Assembly: GCA_014529385.2 (NCBI GenBank)
Contig: CM043966.1
Location: forward strand, 36,122,739-36,186,738
DNA length: 64,000 nucleotides
Reading direction: 5' to 3'
DNA from: Adiantum capillus-veneris
Taxonomy: Eukaryota > Streptophyta > Polypodiopsida > Polypodiales > Pteridaceae
Shown: one piece after another, positions 1 to 11,167 of the stretch
How the letters are laid out: every line of letters begins with the position of its first letter
Numbering within the stretch: position 1 is the stretch's first letter
The notes under the pieces: model-generated
What the model was told of the DNA's origin: nothing
Database searches by the model: none
What the model saw: the letters and a program-made list of their open reading frames with translations, nothing else
Program-made: the position numbers and the translations under genes

Positions 1-1275
1 GTGTTGGTCTCAATTTAATTGCTAAAATTTGTCCAAATTTGAAATCTAAAATGTGTTGAAGTATCTCTATAGGATTGTCAAATCAGTAGCATTGCCCCTA
101 GAGCTTAAGACTTGCTATGAAGGTTTTGACTTGGTATAATTGCTCCCAATATCAAGTTAAGTACCTTGTCAAATTTTGGTTAGGTTTGGATCTATTTAGC
201 TTGACCAAGTGCCCAATTTTGAGTTTGGGAAACTCGTTGATTTTAGTTTTTGGTCCCTATAGGGAATCAAAAAGTACAAAACTTGTTCTAACCTCCTCTA
301 TTGGCCACTTTCAGCATGTATATTCATTGTATACCAAGAGCTTTGCAAAAGTGTCAAGTTTTGGCCCAAAAGATCGGTATCGTGATACTGGACTTTTGTC
401 TAGACTTGGCTCAGACTTATCAATGTGATAGTCCTTCGCTTGGTGAGTCCAATGATGTCTCTTGAGGTCAATTTGGTATTGGTTTCAAGAAATTTTCACT
501 AGTTTTTAGTATGTTTTCTTATTTTACTAGTTTGCTCTGTTGGTCCCTATTTTCAACTCCAAATTCCCAAAAATTTGGTATGTGGTATGTACACACCATT
601 CATAAGCCAAGTGAAAAGTTTGACTAGGGTTGGTCCCTATTTTCAACTCCAAATTACCCAAAAATTGGTATGTGATATGTACACACCATGCATGAGCCAA
701 GTAAAAAGTCAAAATCAATTTTCAGCCCTTTTGTTCAGTATCACAATACTGAACAATAGTGTCAATATTCAAATTCGTGGGTTTCGATGGCTTCTATGCA
801 TCTTGATAGTGGTTTAGTAAGTTTGTCTAGCATCAACAAATTTCAAGCAAACATCCATAAAACCCTTCAAAGACACCACTCAAAAAACCTCTTTGAAATG
901 TACCATGGCTGATTTTGAATGAATGGGGTTTGTCCACACACCTTTAGTGATGTTTCCTACTTACCCTTCTACTATGAAAGCTCAAAAACGTAAAAGATGT
1001 GAAAAAATAGCAAAAATAAAACAAATCTATCTCCAATTCAACGAAAACCTTCCCAGCTACCCCAAGAGCTTAAAGCATATCCCACTAGCATGAACCTAAT
1101 CTAAACACACTAAAGGGGTTTTTGGCAGTACCTTATTACTTCCAAATCCCTCAACACAATTGCAAACCAATAACTAACCATGTGCTAAAAATAAGGTAAG
1201 GTAACTACTCTAGAGTGATCTAGAGGTAATTTTGGATAATGAATCTAAGTACATGATTTTCTTTAGTTTAGGCTA
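1..1275 (-). other. Noncoding internal leader of an old Tat/Athila-like element
   Basis: No coding region can be supported here: the open frames are short and none resembles a known protein. On the minus strand this stretch lies directly downstream of the Asp-tRNA-type primer-binding site at 1276-1299, so it should be the 5' leader or internal part of a decayed minus-strand Ty3/gypsy element that runs off the left edge of the window. Two short palindromes with related cores are present: GTATC-GT-GATAC near 376-387, and CAGTAT-CACA-ATACTG near 738-753. They resemble in style the palindromes seen at 34247-34830. The assignment rests on position relative to the PBS only. Confidence 0.35.
541..716. 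repeat. 90-bp tandem duplication (two copies)
   Basis: A 90-bp unit beginning TGGTCCCTATTTTCAACTCC is present at 541-630 and again at 631-716 with scattered substitutions. Both copies contain a GTACACACCAT segment. The duplication explains the overlapping short open frames on both strands here, which I do not regard as genes. Confidence 0.8.
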
Positions 1276-1299
1276 CCTCATCCCCAACAATGGTGCCAA
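1276..1299 (-). other. Primer-binding site, tRNA-Asp type (degenerate)
   Basis: Read on the minus strand the sequence is TTTGGCACCATTGTTGGGG followed by a few more matching bases. It closely resembles the TGGCGCCGTTGCCGGGG primer-binding site complementary to tRNA-Asp that Athila and some Tat lineage Ty3/gypsy elements use. It abuts a terminal CA (minus strand) at 1301-1302, where an LTR would end. All other PBS sites in this window are of the Met type, so this is a separate lineage. Confidence 0.6.
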
Positions 1300-1300
1300 A

Positions 1301-1750
1301 TGTTACGGGGTTCCGTAACTCCGCTAATCTTATTGTAGTAATAGTAATAGCAAGAATGTTAAACATCATTGTCAATCAAAGGGACGTAGTTGACCCAGCT
1401 AGTGCATGGAAGCCAAAAGAGGGTGTTAAGAGTCTCAAAAAACCTAGTCACAGCATGCTACAATCCTTTGCTAATCTCAAGGAAACCCAGTCATCATTGC
1501 ATGCTACAATCCTATGCTAACCTCAAGTAAACCAAATCACTTAAAGCTACTCTAAAATTGCTCATCAAACTGATGTATTTCACCTAGAAAATGATGTTTG
1601 ATTGCAACCAAACTTGCCATGATGATAGAAAAGACCTTCAAGAACATGCTCGAGCCTCAAATCCATCGTACAATTGCCAAATGCAAAAAATGATACTGGA
1701 TAATAGGTCTAAATTTAGCACATAAATTTTGGTAGTGAATACATCCTATA
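1301..1750 (-). mobile_element. End of a 5' LTR, Tat/Athila-like (outer limit not resolved)
   Basis: The LTR edge is placed at 1301 because the PBS abuts it. The first 19 bases form a hairpin, GTTACGG (1302-1308) and CCGTAAC (1313-1319). Further in, short blocks resemble the inner part of the LTR at 30333-31263. Shared blocks include TTGTCAA..., then a block around CTAGTGCAT(G/A)GA, and later CTCAAATCC. That suggests a distant relationship. I cannot see the other LTR boundary, so the right limit is arbitrary. Confidence 0.4.
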
Positions 1751-3024
1751 GCTTTGTAATGTCAAGCTCTATCTATAGCTACTTTTGGAATCACAAACGG
1801 ATAAATCACAAGTTAAGACTAAAAATAGCATGTGGAGGGCCATGCCAAAACTTCATGCGAGGAAGATACAAGGAAAGAGAGCTTGTAGAGGTAGATATAA
1901 GTACGCAGTACAACTTGAGATCAATTCATTATCTCATAAAAACATAGGTTCAATTTACAAAGAGTGGCATTTTTACTTTGCCAACAATCAAAATCTGGCC
2001 CTCATGCCAACATAGCTCATAAATCTGGTAAACTAGGTGCTTTGGGTAAATGAGTTACAAGTTGGAAGCCATCACCCTTGATTTAATCAATAGAAGCTCA
2101 CATATACATCCGTAAAAATAATAAATACATTTAACGAACCTTGCTTGTCGCAGGTGGTCTTGCTTTTAGTGGCGTGTGTTAACTTGGCTGCTAAAAATGA
2201 AAGATGGCATTGCAAACAAGGTTTGGAAAAGTAACTTTTTAAGCATGATTGATATAGTTTCAAGATTGTATCAAAAAACTTTCTATCAATCTTCAAAAGA
2301 TTATTTCTTTCCAAACATCGCATAGATAAGTAGTAGGCACAAAAAACAAAAATCCAGGTTGTAGTAGCTAGATACATGCCCTTGGTTATCTATTGTAAAT
2401 GTCCTACTTTCTTGATGTTGACAAGAACGATCTTCAAAGCACCAAGGTCAACTTCATAAAGCTCCGCAAATGGTCATGAGAAGTACAATGCGTGGTCGAC
2501 AAGCTTTCCATGTGAAGTGTCCAGGTTTGCTTCACCATCTTGTCTTGTTATTGTAGATTGCAGAGCAACCACATTTAATATTTCAGTCGTCTTCTTACAA
2601 GTGAAGCAATATGGTTTGGATGATGGCTTTTGCAAGTTGTCCACATTAATTCAATGCCAAAGCTATTGATGTTACAAATTCAAGTGTTCCAAAGATCTAC
2701 AAGAAAGAGGAATGTTAAAATCATGAACTAAAGACAATTTCTAGATGCAAATCAAGCATCACCTTTTTTAAATCCATGTGTCACAATTTATTTGGACAAT
2801 GCATCTTTGAAGTAATATTCAAGAGTATCTAGTAGTGGGCACAAACTGGTTGCACTATGATAGAGAGTATTTGATTGTGGCTTGAAGATGCTTATGTTGT
2901 GTGCTACACATGCATAGAAGGCATGGTTTTGGATATGGCTCACTATGTGACGGTGATCCAAGGGGAATTCGAGCATCTACCAAGGACAAACAAGAGCTAA
3001 GACAAGAAATCCATTATATTAAAG
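1751..3024. other. No gene seen
   Basis: Only short open frames without recognisable motifs occur here. The longest, on the minus strand at 2087-2377, is cysteine- and aromatic-rich but matches nothing I know. The stretch is probably more old LTR or internal retroelement sequence. Confidence 0.3.
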
Positions 3025-3126
3025 GGGAAAAAAGAGACCTCTAGGATGTGCATCAACTATCATAATTTGAACAAAGTGACAAAACGCTATAGTTTGAGCA
3101 CTATCAAATGTGGATTGGATCACACA
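3025..3126 (+). pseudogene. Ty3/gypsy reverse transcriptase fragment
   Basis: Translation in the frame of the ATG at 3046 gives KKETSRMCINYHNLNKVT, then a stretch ending STIKCGLD. This matches the RT entry motif of Ty3/gypsy elements (KKDGTxRMCVDYRxLNxxT...PLPxI...LD). The first catalytic region and everything downstream are missing: the frame continues to 3240 but loses similarity after about residue 30. It is an isolated relic on the plus strand with no LTRs that I can attach to it. I am fairly sure of the family and unsure of the lineage. Confidence 0.55.
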
Positions 3127-4464
3127 AAAGTCTTTCATTTTGTGGTCAAGGTACAAAACCAAGCAGGGAGAAGACGAATCTGCGAGCACCTCCATCAATT
3201 TTCACTATTTGCCTCACAACATCTCCTTGAATGTGTGTGAAATCTCCCCTTGGAAAGATTCTACAAATTGATAGTATGGTTTCCCTCTTGTCTATCAGCT
3301 CAATTTTCAAGTACTCAGGATAAGATGCCCCAATAATCTTGTAAGTTCCATACTTAATACATTTTCCTCAAAAGATTTAAAAAAAAATCTTTGAACAACT
3401 TTGAAATAAGAAGAACATGAATCCCTTGTGATGCGAACGCAAGAGTTTGAAGTTTAATGTTTCTATGTCAGATTCAACCCTAACTCCATTTTTTGTCAAA
3501 TTTCTCCTCACCAAAAAGAAGACTTAAGTCAAACTCTATTCACCCAACACATGATTAAAGAACAAAACATGTATATTATTGAACTTTCACATTGCAGAAG
3601 GCTTTCTTCAGGGACTGGGAGGGACTTGATTTATTGCATTTGATGCTTGGGTTAAGGGTCTTGCTAGATTTATCTCCAGCTTTCGAAGGAGTAGCTTCTT
3701 GAGATTCTACTTTCACTTCAAAAGTATGAAGTTGAGAAGTGGATTTCACCAAGTCGACAACAAGAGATAACTGCACATTCTCACTCGAGTCAACATAAAC
3801 ATGCTCACTCGAGTCAACATAAACATGCTCACTCGAATCAGCATGTTGGGAAACCTTTGTATTGGACAAAAAAACACATATAGCGGCATGATAAATCAAG
3901 GCACAAGAGTCAAGAAGATCAAAGTTGTACTAAGTATACCATTCATTTTGATATTCATTTCAAGATTACTTTAAGAGACCCAAGAAGAATGCTATTGACA
4001 AAGAACTGGGTGAGGAGGAAAGGAATGAGTGCGAGAAACAAAGAAGAAGAGATCGATGGAAGGCTTGGATAGTGTGAAGGAAAGAGATGATGATCAAAAG
4101 ACTTAGGAAAAGTGTAGGATGGAGTGCAAAGGACAAAAGTGTGCTATGATGATAGCTATTGTCTGCTACATTGCAGACTCAAAAGGAGCAAGCCCTACAT
4201 CTAGATAGAGAGCAAAGGATACGGAGACACAAGGGAAGTGGGAGTAAAATAAAAAATGCCCTCTTTACTTAGCACTCGAGATTATGTAAGCAATGAGGGA
4301 AAAAATGGATTGGATTTGAGAGATATATAAAAAACACACACACAAGGAAGTGGAGAGAGAGAGAGAGGCATTAATTTCAAGATTCTCTAAGATATAAAAA
4401 GTAATGAGATATTAGACCTAATGAGTAAAGGACATGGATTCAAAAAGATAAAAGAGTGGGGAGG

Positions 4465-4465
<1 letters not shown>
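3127..4465. other. No gene seen; contains a short tandem repeat and AC/GA tracts
   Basis: The frame at 3576-3899 (minus strand) is open for 107 codons but owes much of this to the 24-bp repeat at 3781-3840. No domain is recognisable. Short AC and GA tracts lie near 4333-4366. Confidence 0.3.
3781..3840. repeat. 24-bp tandem repeat, 2.5 copies
   Basis: The unit TCACTCGAGTCAACATAAAC plus four bases occurs at 3781-3804 and 3805-3828, with a partial third copy at 3829-3840. Read on the minus strand it would encode a VDSSEHVY-type octapeptide repeat, but there is no other support for a gene. Confidence 0.75.

Positions 4466-4517
<52 letters not shown>
4466..4517. repeat. (GA)n microsatellite
   Basis: This is a nearly uninterrupted GA tract of about 50 bp that ends exactly where the copia-A 5' LTR begins. 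Either the element inserted into a GA tract or the tract expanded from the edge. Confidence 0.9.
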
Positions 4518-4519
<2 letters not shown>

Positions 4520-4670
4520 GGGGTAAAGGTAGTGTGCCTCTTACCCCAGTCGAACACGCTAGAAACGTTCGATTGCCCATCACTGGTACACACCTTATTC
4601 TTTACTAGATAGAAGAATAAGGGGCTCTCTCTCACACGCATTGTGGTGAGTTGCTCCACCCACATCCCGT

Positions 4671-4714
<44 letters not shown>

Positions 4715-4771
4715 CCCCCCCCCCCCCACACACACACACACACACACATGCACCGCATTCGTGCACTCACA
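4516..4771 (+). mobile_element. copia-A 5' LTR
   Basis: This stretch matches the sequence starting at 17025 over its first ~190 bp. Shared blocks include GGTAAAGGTAGTGTGCCTC-like sequence, GCCCATCACT(T/G)GTACACACC and TTGTGGTGAGTTGCTCCACC. It then holds a (CT)n tract (4673-4711), a C run (4712-4727) and a (CA)n tract, and ends ...CACTCACA at 4771 just before a degenerate Met-type PBS. The first two bases are obscured by the GA tract. Length is about 256 bp, short for an LTR but in the copia range. Confidence 0.7.
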
Positions 4772-4773
4772 AT

Positions 4774-4785
4774 TGATATCAAAGC
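4774..4785 (+). other. copia-A primer-binding site (degenerate)
   Basis: TGATATCAAAGC differs at two positions from the TGGTATCAGAGC initiator-Met PBS common in plant copia elements. It sits two bases after the LTR end. Confidence 0.6.
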
Positions 4786-5614
4786 TACGGTTTGGCAATG
4801 GTGGGGAGCATGGTGGCATCGAGAGTTTGGAGTCAATAGCTCGCTTGCTGTCGATGGTGGAGAGATTAAGAAAGCTTGAAGCTTTTTAAGAACGCTATGG
4901 GAGCTTGTTAGCTCAGCTAAGAGTAAGGCATGCTCTTATGGAAGCTCAGAAGACAATGTGGAAGATAGTGTGTAGGTGAAGGTGCTGCCCTAAAAATTGG
5001 GTGCACCTCATCACTGTTCTGTAGATCTTTTTTCTCCTTCTAGCAATGCCCCTTCGTTCCAACATGGTCTACAACTTTGCAAAAGATCTTTTTTGCAAAA
5101 TCCTCACTGAGTTGTTGATATTCAGCTCAGATTGATTGTATACATGAAGTTTCAGGTTTTTTGTTTTGTGCAGTGTGCGAGTATGGTGCACTTTTGAAAG
5201 CATGATAAGTGCTCAAAGTTAAGTGCATAAATTTTGAGTTTGAAGATGAAATGAGGTTTTTGGTAGATTTGGGTAAAGAAGAAGCGGGTAGATTTGGTTG
5301 ACGGATACCCATTTTCAACTGAGGCAACGATGTCGGCATTAGCACTATAGGTGGAGCTTCTTTCATAAGTTTTCACAGGCCACTTTTGCAACAATTTCAT
5401 GCTTCAATTCATGGTCTTTGCAAATGGATTTGCATATGATTATGAACACATGATTGATGCCCATTGTACATGCATTTTGACGAGCACTTTTGAGTGCCAA
5501 TGAGCTCTCTTGAGAGAATTACTTTTGCATTGATCAGTTTTATGGATTTCACCTCTTTCAACACTTGTACATGTGAGATTACTATGTTTGTGTACGTTGA
5601 GTGCGGATTGTCAT
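4786..5614 (+). mobile_element. copia-A internal region, 5' part
   Basis: This segment links the copia-A PBS to the insertion point of gypsy-1. No gag homology can be read in any frame; it appears to be decayed leader/gag sequence. It continues, after gypsy-1, at 14499. Confidence 0.5.
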
Positions 5615-7188
5615 TGTCATAATAACTAATATCTAATTCTCCCAAATGATTTTCCCATGTTAAAGTGATCATTTAATATGGGGAAGTGCGAGGGGAGAAA
5701 AAGCTAGAATATTGGTTAAGCTAGCAGACTAGCCACAATAGGGATCCAAAGGAGAGAAAATAGGAATCCAAAGGGGGGGCCATCTGCAAAAGAGCAATGT
5801 GCAACAATGGGCTTTAAAGACCCTAAGGTTCAGCCCATTAAGACTTCCAAAATGCTAAGGTTCCAAAATTCAAAGGCTGTGTCCAAAGGTCAAACACTAG
5901 GGAAATTGGATGCTTTGTGTGTGTACCAAAAAGTCTTCAAAGTTCCTACAAAGGAGGGGGCGAGCCTTGCAAGTAGGGGATGAGAGAGAAACACACACAC
6001 ACACACACACACTCACAAGCTTCCTTTACACAAAGGGAAAGAGGGACACATGTCAGCTCCCTAGCCCAAATGCCCACAAGGTGCACCCAAATCCTATTGA
6101 ATGGCCATGGAGGTGGACCAATGAGAATTAGGCTAGATTAGTCTAGTTTAATTGATTTAAAAACACTCAATAAAAGAACCAATAAGAACTAATCTCTCTA
6201 GAAGACTATTGGACAGTCTCCCAAGGGGTCTAATGAGAATTCAGCAGCCCAATGGCTTGCCTGATTCCTGTTGGCCAGGAGACAAAGGGGTCCAATGAGA
6301 GTTTAGTTGCATTAATTAATTACCTAAAGCTCTCACAAAAGGGGAAAGGGGGACACATGTTAGAAGGCTATCACTTATGCCTCTCAATTTTCATTAGCCA
6401 ATGGGGTGCATGCATGAGTAAAATGGAAGAGGGGTCGACCAAGAGAGAGAGGGGGCTGAATTTCTCAAGGCATTATTCCACACACACTCACACTAGCTCA
6501 TGTGTGAAGCAAGAAGACTTTCTCTCTCCTTCTCACGCTTTAATGGAAAGCTTATCACCTACTCCAAGCTTGTGAGAAGGGAGGCCTACACCAACAACTC
6601 TTGGCTTTGTGATGCAAATCCAACCAAGAGCCAAGCTTAATGCATGCTCATCTCCTCTACCATGCTAATTACTAAGCTATGCTATCTAATATGAGTGATT
6701 ATGTGAGGATATGTACATCTTTCTCATATGACTAATCATTCCTCTCAATCTACTCTCATACCCCGCTAGCTCTCACCATCTTCGAAGGTGTGTGAGGTCT
6801 TGGGTCTGAGACCGTGAGGGAATCAATGTCGTGTTTTAAAGTGTTTGCTAGTGCTTGAAGCTTTCACCTTCTTTGCACTAGCTATTTATTGAAGGAACAC
6901 AAAGAATTGTATTGTAAAATGTCTCCCTTGATGGGGGAAACCTATAATACAAAGCCTTCTGGAGGGCGGACCGGCTCCATATAAATCCGGTCCTCAACTG
7001 TTGTCAATAGCTTAATTTCTCTCTCTTTTGAGTATTGTTCATGCCTATCTAACTAGGTGTTATGCTTTTTGTTGCTCTCTCCACCCAAGCACTTTGTTAT
7101 GCTCATTAGGAATCTATTCTAATGAAATGCTCACTATGTTCATGCTATTTTCCGCTACACACAAGTTACTACGCCATTAAATGTTACA
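5615..7188 (+). mobile_element. gypsy-1 5' LTR
   Basis: It runs from TGTCATAATAAC to AAATGTTACA, 1574 bp. A CCATATAAATCC block at 6977-6988 is a candidate TATA element. It carries a (CA)n tract at about 5992-6012 and only a short CTCTCTCC tract near 6521. The 3' copy has a long CT array at that position (13769-13831), which accounts for most of the length difference. Confidence 0.92.
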
Positions 7189-7189
7189 T

Positions 7190-7201
7190 TGGTATCATAG
7201 C
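7190..7201 (+). other. gypsy-1 primer-binding site
   Basis: TGGTATCATAGC, two bases after the LTR, differs at one position from the initiator-Met-type PBS. Confidence 0.8.
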
Positions 7202-7590
7202 ACAAGGTTTCTATTTTCTTGCTCAAGACAGGGAGGTCCTCAAGCTAGCTATAAATGGTTGGTGTTATTAATTGCAATTGAGTAAGTAGAATAGGGATTT
7301 TTTAGCCTTGCAGTGCACCTGCCTTTGTGCAGATAGTGGAGCATCACCATCGAGAGCTATGGTCTTAATGGTGGAGTCCTATGGGGCTTTCCTACAGCTT
7401 AACCATTATTAAGCTATTAGAAGCTTGACAGGAGCCGGTGATGTTTTGGTGTTGAAAGACCCTCTCTTCTATTCCTTGCAATTAATGGTATTCAAGCCAT
7501 GGGTACAATAGCTTGAGTGCTTTTCTAAAGGGGTAAAGAGGATTAGCAACTAGGGCTTGAAGTGCCGAAGTACACCTAAAAGTTGTTAGA
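7202..7590 (+). other. gypsy-1 untranslated leader
   Basis: This is sequence between PBS and the gag start, collinear with 22943-23346 in gypsy-2. No frame with similarity to a protein was seen. Confidence 0.7.
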
Positions 7591-9085
7591 GTGGCTGACA
7601 ATAGTTTAGAGAGTGAAATTAATGTTGGTAGCTTTGATTTTGCTAATGAGCAGGCTACTAATGATGCCCCTATGCTTCTTAACTACCTTGTTTCTAGGCT
7701 TCAACAAGCCATGGGCAATCCATCCCTCCAAAGTGAAGTGGAACGGCAGCTTTGTGCTCATGGGATTCTCCAAACTCCCCACCATGACAAGAGAGTACCT
7801 AGGAAGCCTCCTTGTGAGACTTCCAAAAGAGGCCTCTCTCTGATTAGGGAAGAAGAAGAGGATCCATACGAAGGCTCAAAAATTTGCTTCTTGATGATGC
7901 ATCTCCGTCTCAAAGGAGAACTCAAGAGCCCCCACTGAAGGAACGAGAAAGAAGTGAGTCTCGTGCCACCTCGGTGGAGATGGCCCCACGAAGACGGCGG
8001 GTAAAACACTCTCCATCACCTCCTAAACGGAGAAGACCATCGCACACTTCTGCACACCATAATTCAAAGAGGGATGATAAAAAGCAAGAGAAGAAAAAGG
8101 CGAGAAAGAGGTCACCCTCTTCTTCATCCTCTTCCTCTTATGAAGAAAGTGATGGTGTGGACAAAGAGAACCAAGGAAAGAAAAAGGCGAGAAAGAGGTC
8201 ACGCTCTTCTCCATCTTCCTCAAATTCTTCATCTTCCGAAGAAAGCGATGGTGAAACTTTTGAACCATAAAAAAAAAGAGGCCATAGGAAATCCTATGCC
8301 GCATGGAAGAGGTCGTCCAAGCTCACGAAGTTCAAAGAGGGAGGAAAGAGCATCTCTTTCCTTTCCTACGATGGCACCTTTGGTGCTACAGACAAAGTCT
8401 TGGCATTTATCCAACAATTCAATGTGGCGTTTGGAGATGAGGGCTTCATGGAGTCCTCTAAGCTACGCCATGTAGCTATGCACTTTCAAAAGTCCGCCGG
8501 GCCATGGTGGTCTAGCCTATGGGCCAACGATGAAGCTCACAAAAATGGAAAGCTTTAAGAGCTTCCATTATGAAGCACTTTTTGGCCACTGATGCCAAAG
8601 ACAAAGTACTCACCGAATGGCCAAGCTTGAAGCTCTCTCGCTACAAATCCGTTCACAAATATGTAGGCAAGTTTTGGGACTTACATCTCAAAGCCACTGT
8701 CTTAAAAAACATGGTTTTTGGAGAGCAAAAACAACAATTTTGTGCGGGCTTAACTGAAGAAATGGCAGAGTATGTCAACTCCCAAAGGCCATGCACCATA
8801 TCTGCGGTTATACACCATACTATGGTGGCTTCACGAATCAATTTCCAAACAGGGGCTAAGAGAAATTCTAAGTCCACAGAAAACAAGGGTTCCAATGAGC
8901 CTAAGGGAAAGGACAATGTCCAAAAGTCTCCTAAGGGAAATTTAAATAACAACAAAGCTAAGGAGAAGGGAGTTTACAAAGGCGAAAACAAACTCTCTCG
9001 TGAAGAGCTCGAGCGTTATCGCAAGGATAACCGTTGTTTCAAGTGCCGCGAGCAAGGGCATGTGTACCGCGCTTGTCCCCAAAAG
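7591..9085 (+). pseudogene. gag: gypsy-1 gag (capsid/nucleocapsid), broken
   Basis: The ATG at 7591 starts MADNSLESEINV, matching the gag start of gypsy-2 (23347) almost residue for residue. The protein has an N-terminal helix-rich part, a long Arg/Lys/Ser-rich low-complexity segment (about 7940-8260), the capsid-like RetroTrans_gag region and a CCHC zinc knuckle (CFKCREQGHVYRAC, near 9037-9078) with all four ligands present. Breaks seen by comparison with gypsy-2 are a one-base loss near 7880, a TAA at 8268-8270, an indel near 8535 and another near 9085. Gag would form the particle and bind the genomic RNA. It cannot do so here. Confidence 0.88.
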
Positions 9086-9582
9086 AACACCGCCATGAGC
9101 CTCCTAGAGCTACCTTGGTCGAAATCCAAGAAGAAGAAGCTCACCACAAAGGATCTCCTCTATGCCATGCTTGGGGAAAGGTAAGAGAACATGATGCTTT
9201 TATTCTTTTTGAACCTGGTTCTACTCACAATTTTATATCCACAGAGTTGGCCACCAAGCTAGGCATCCAAGCCTATGAGATGGGAGATTTCCTACCCGCC
9301 AATGGTGCTTTCAAGGGGCAAGAAGCTTCAGTCACTCCCTTAATCGGGAAATTAAGGCTCCATGTCCAAAGCTATGTGGACAAAGAGAACTTCTTTATTT
9401 TTCCTCTCAAGCACAAGGATGTAATCCTAGGGGCACCATGGTTTGATCGCATGGCTGCCAATGTTAAATTCCCTGAGAGGAAAATATATTTTAGGTTCAG
9501 GGAAAAAGATATGTACATATATGCTAAGGAGTTGGGTAACACCATACCCATGTACATACACAAGCTTTCAATAAGTCAATAA
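9086..9582 (+). pseudogene. gypsy-1 aspartic protease, broken
   Basis: The frame reads ...AFILFEPGSTHNFISTEL. The family form in gypsy-2 and gypsy-3 has FDPGSTHNFIS, so the catalytic aspartate is replaced by glutamate. The motif ILGAPWFDR follows, which is the usual hydrophobic-hydrophobic-Gly element of retroviral proteases. The frame ends in TAA at 9580-9582 where gypsy-2 is open. The enzyme would have processed the gag-pol polyprotein; the D-to-E change alone should abolish it. Confidence 0.85.
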
Positions 9583-11167
9583 AGAGCTCTATTTCCGTGT
9601 ACATGATTTTTGTTAAAGATTCTCAAAATGAACCTAATGCTTTAGCAAAAGAAAACATAAACAATCACAAGGAATTAGAGTTATCCAATTTTTTCAAGGG
9701 GTTTCAAGATGTTTTTATTGACGACATCCCTTGTGAACTACCTCCTAAACAAGGCAATGATGACCATCCAATTGAACTTCTTCCATGAAGTTCACTGCCT
9801 AATAAACCTCCTTATAGATTTTCTCAAGCTCAACAAGAGGAGATTATGCGGCAAGTGCATGAGTTAGTTGAGAAGGGCATGGTTAGGCCTAGCTCATCTC
9901 CATTTTGTTCACCCGTCCTACGAGTGCAAAAGAAAGACGGCACATATTGTATGTGTGTCGACTATAGAGCATTAAATAGGATCTCTATTAAAAATAGGTT
10001 TCCCATTCCACGGGTAGAAGACCTATTTGATAAGCTACAAGGGTCAACCTACTTTAGTAGAATTGACCTAAAAAGTGGATACCATCAAATAAGGATAGTT
10101 GATCAAGACATTGTAAAGACCGCATTTTGCACTACGTTTGGTCTTTACGAATACATTGTCATGCCTTTTGGCTTGACCAATGCACCAACCACATTCAACC
10201 GCTTGATGGAGAAGCTATTCATGCCTCATTGAACCTTTACAGAAGTGTTCTTTGATGACATTATCATGTACTCTAATTCATTAGATGAACACAAGCAACA
10301 CCTCCAGGTAATATTTCAAATTCTACAAGAGAATAAACTTTATATTAATCGAAAGAAAAGTGAAATTTTATTACAAGAGATTCAGTATTTAGGTCACATT
10401 ATTTCTCAAGATGGTATCCAAATGGATCCATCAAAGTTAGAGGTAGTAAAAGGATGGCCTAAACCAAGGAATCTTCATAAACTAAGAAGCTTTATAGGTA
10501 TGTGTGCATAATATAGACGCTTCATAGAAAAGTTCTCACTAATAGCAGGACCATTACATGACCTAACAAAGAAAAACGTTAGGTATACATGGTCTGCCAA
10601 GGAGAACAATGCTTTTGAAAAGCTTAAAGAAAAGTTTATCTCTCAACCTGTGCTTACATTGTCGGATCTCTCGAAGCCATTTAAGGTCCAATGTGACGCT
10701 TGTGGTGATTGCCTTGGAGCTGTTTTGCTCCAAGAAGGGCACACCATAGCCTATGAAAGTCGAAGGCTCGATGTTGTTGAGCCTTCGACCCTGCTGAGAA
10801 AGCTCTAGTTATATATAAAAAGGAACTCCTCACACTTCTACATGCCTTAGACTCATGGAAGCACTATCTATTGGGTACTCCTTTCATTCTGTTGCGGACA
10901 GATCACCAAAGTCTTATGTACTTCATGATGCAAACCAAGCTCTCCGACAAACAAATGAGGTGGGCAAATTTCCTTTCACGATTTCATTTTCATATTGCTC
11001 ACATTCTCGGCAAGCATAATCAAGTAGCCGATGCACTCTCAAGACGTCCAAGAGTGAATGCGGTTTCCATAGCAACTCACAATGATCTATCTTTTATGAT
11101 AGATGAGTATGCTACTGATCCCGATTTTAGAGATGTGATTTCAGCCCTTGCAATAGGGAAGAAATAG
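9583..11167 (+). pseudogene. gypsy-1 reverse transcriptase and RNase H, broken
   Basis: RT motifs are easy to read: [36 protein letters not shown] and the catalytic box FFDDIIMYSNS (near 10248). RNase H follows with a TDHQSLMYF stretch and the C-terminal HNQVADALSRRPRV near 11018. In-frame stops lie at 9786-9788, 10230-10232 and 10509-10511. A 17-bp insertion at about 10773-10789 creates a perfect 11-bp inverted repeat and shifts the frame. The stop before the integrase (about 11165) ends this block. Confidence 0.88.
10760..10790. repeat. Inverted repeat created by a small templated insertion
   Basis: Arms GTCGAAGGCTC (10760-10770) and GAGCCTTCGAC (10780-10790) are exact reverse complements with a 9-base loop. 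The matching place in gypsy-2 (about 26513-26530) has only one arm. The extra arm looks like an inverted copy made by template switching. Confidence 0.85.

Noticed and set aside
3241-3370. Minus-strand KYGTYKIIGASYPEYL-like reading as a gypsy integrase tail
   Set aside because: Similarity to the GPYKIL...AYxLxL pattern is too weak and no neighbouring integrase is found.
4387-4879. Open frames of 74-149 codons on both strands around the GA/CT arrays
   Set aside because: They are Arg-Glu or Ser-Leu repeats produced by the microsatellites inside and beside the copia-A LTR; no independent coding signal.
5992-6012. CA tracts in LTRs as possible Z-DNA regulatory elements
   Set aside because: Ordinary microsatellites of variable length between copies; no evidence of a regulatory role.
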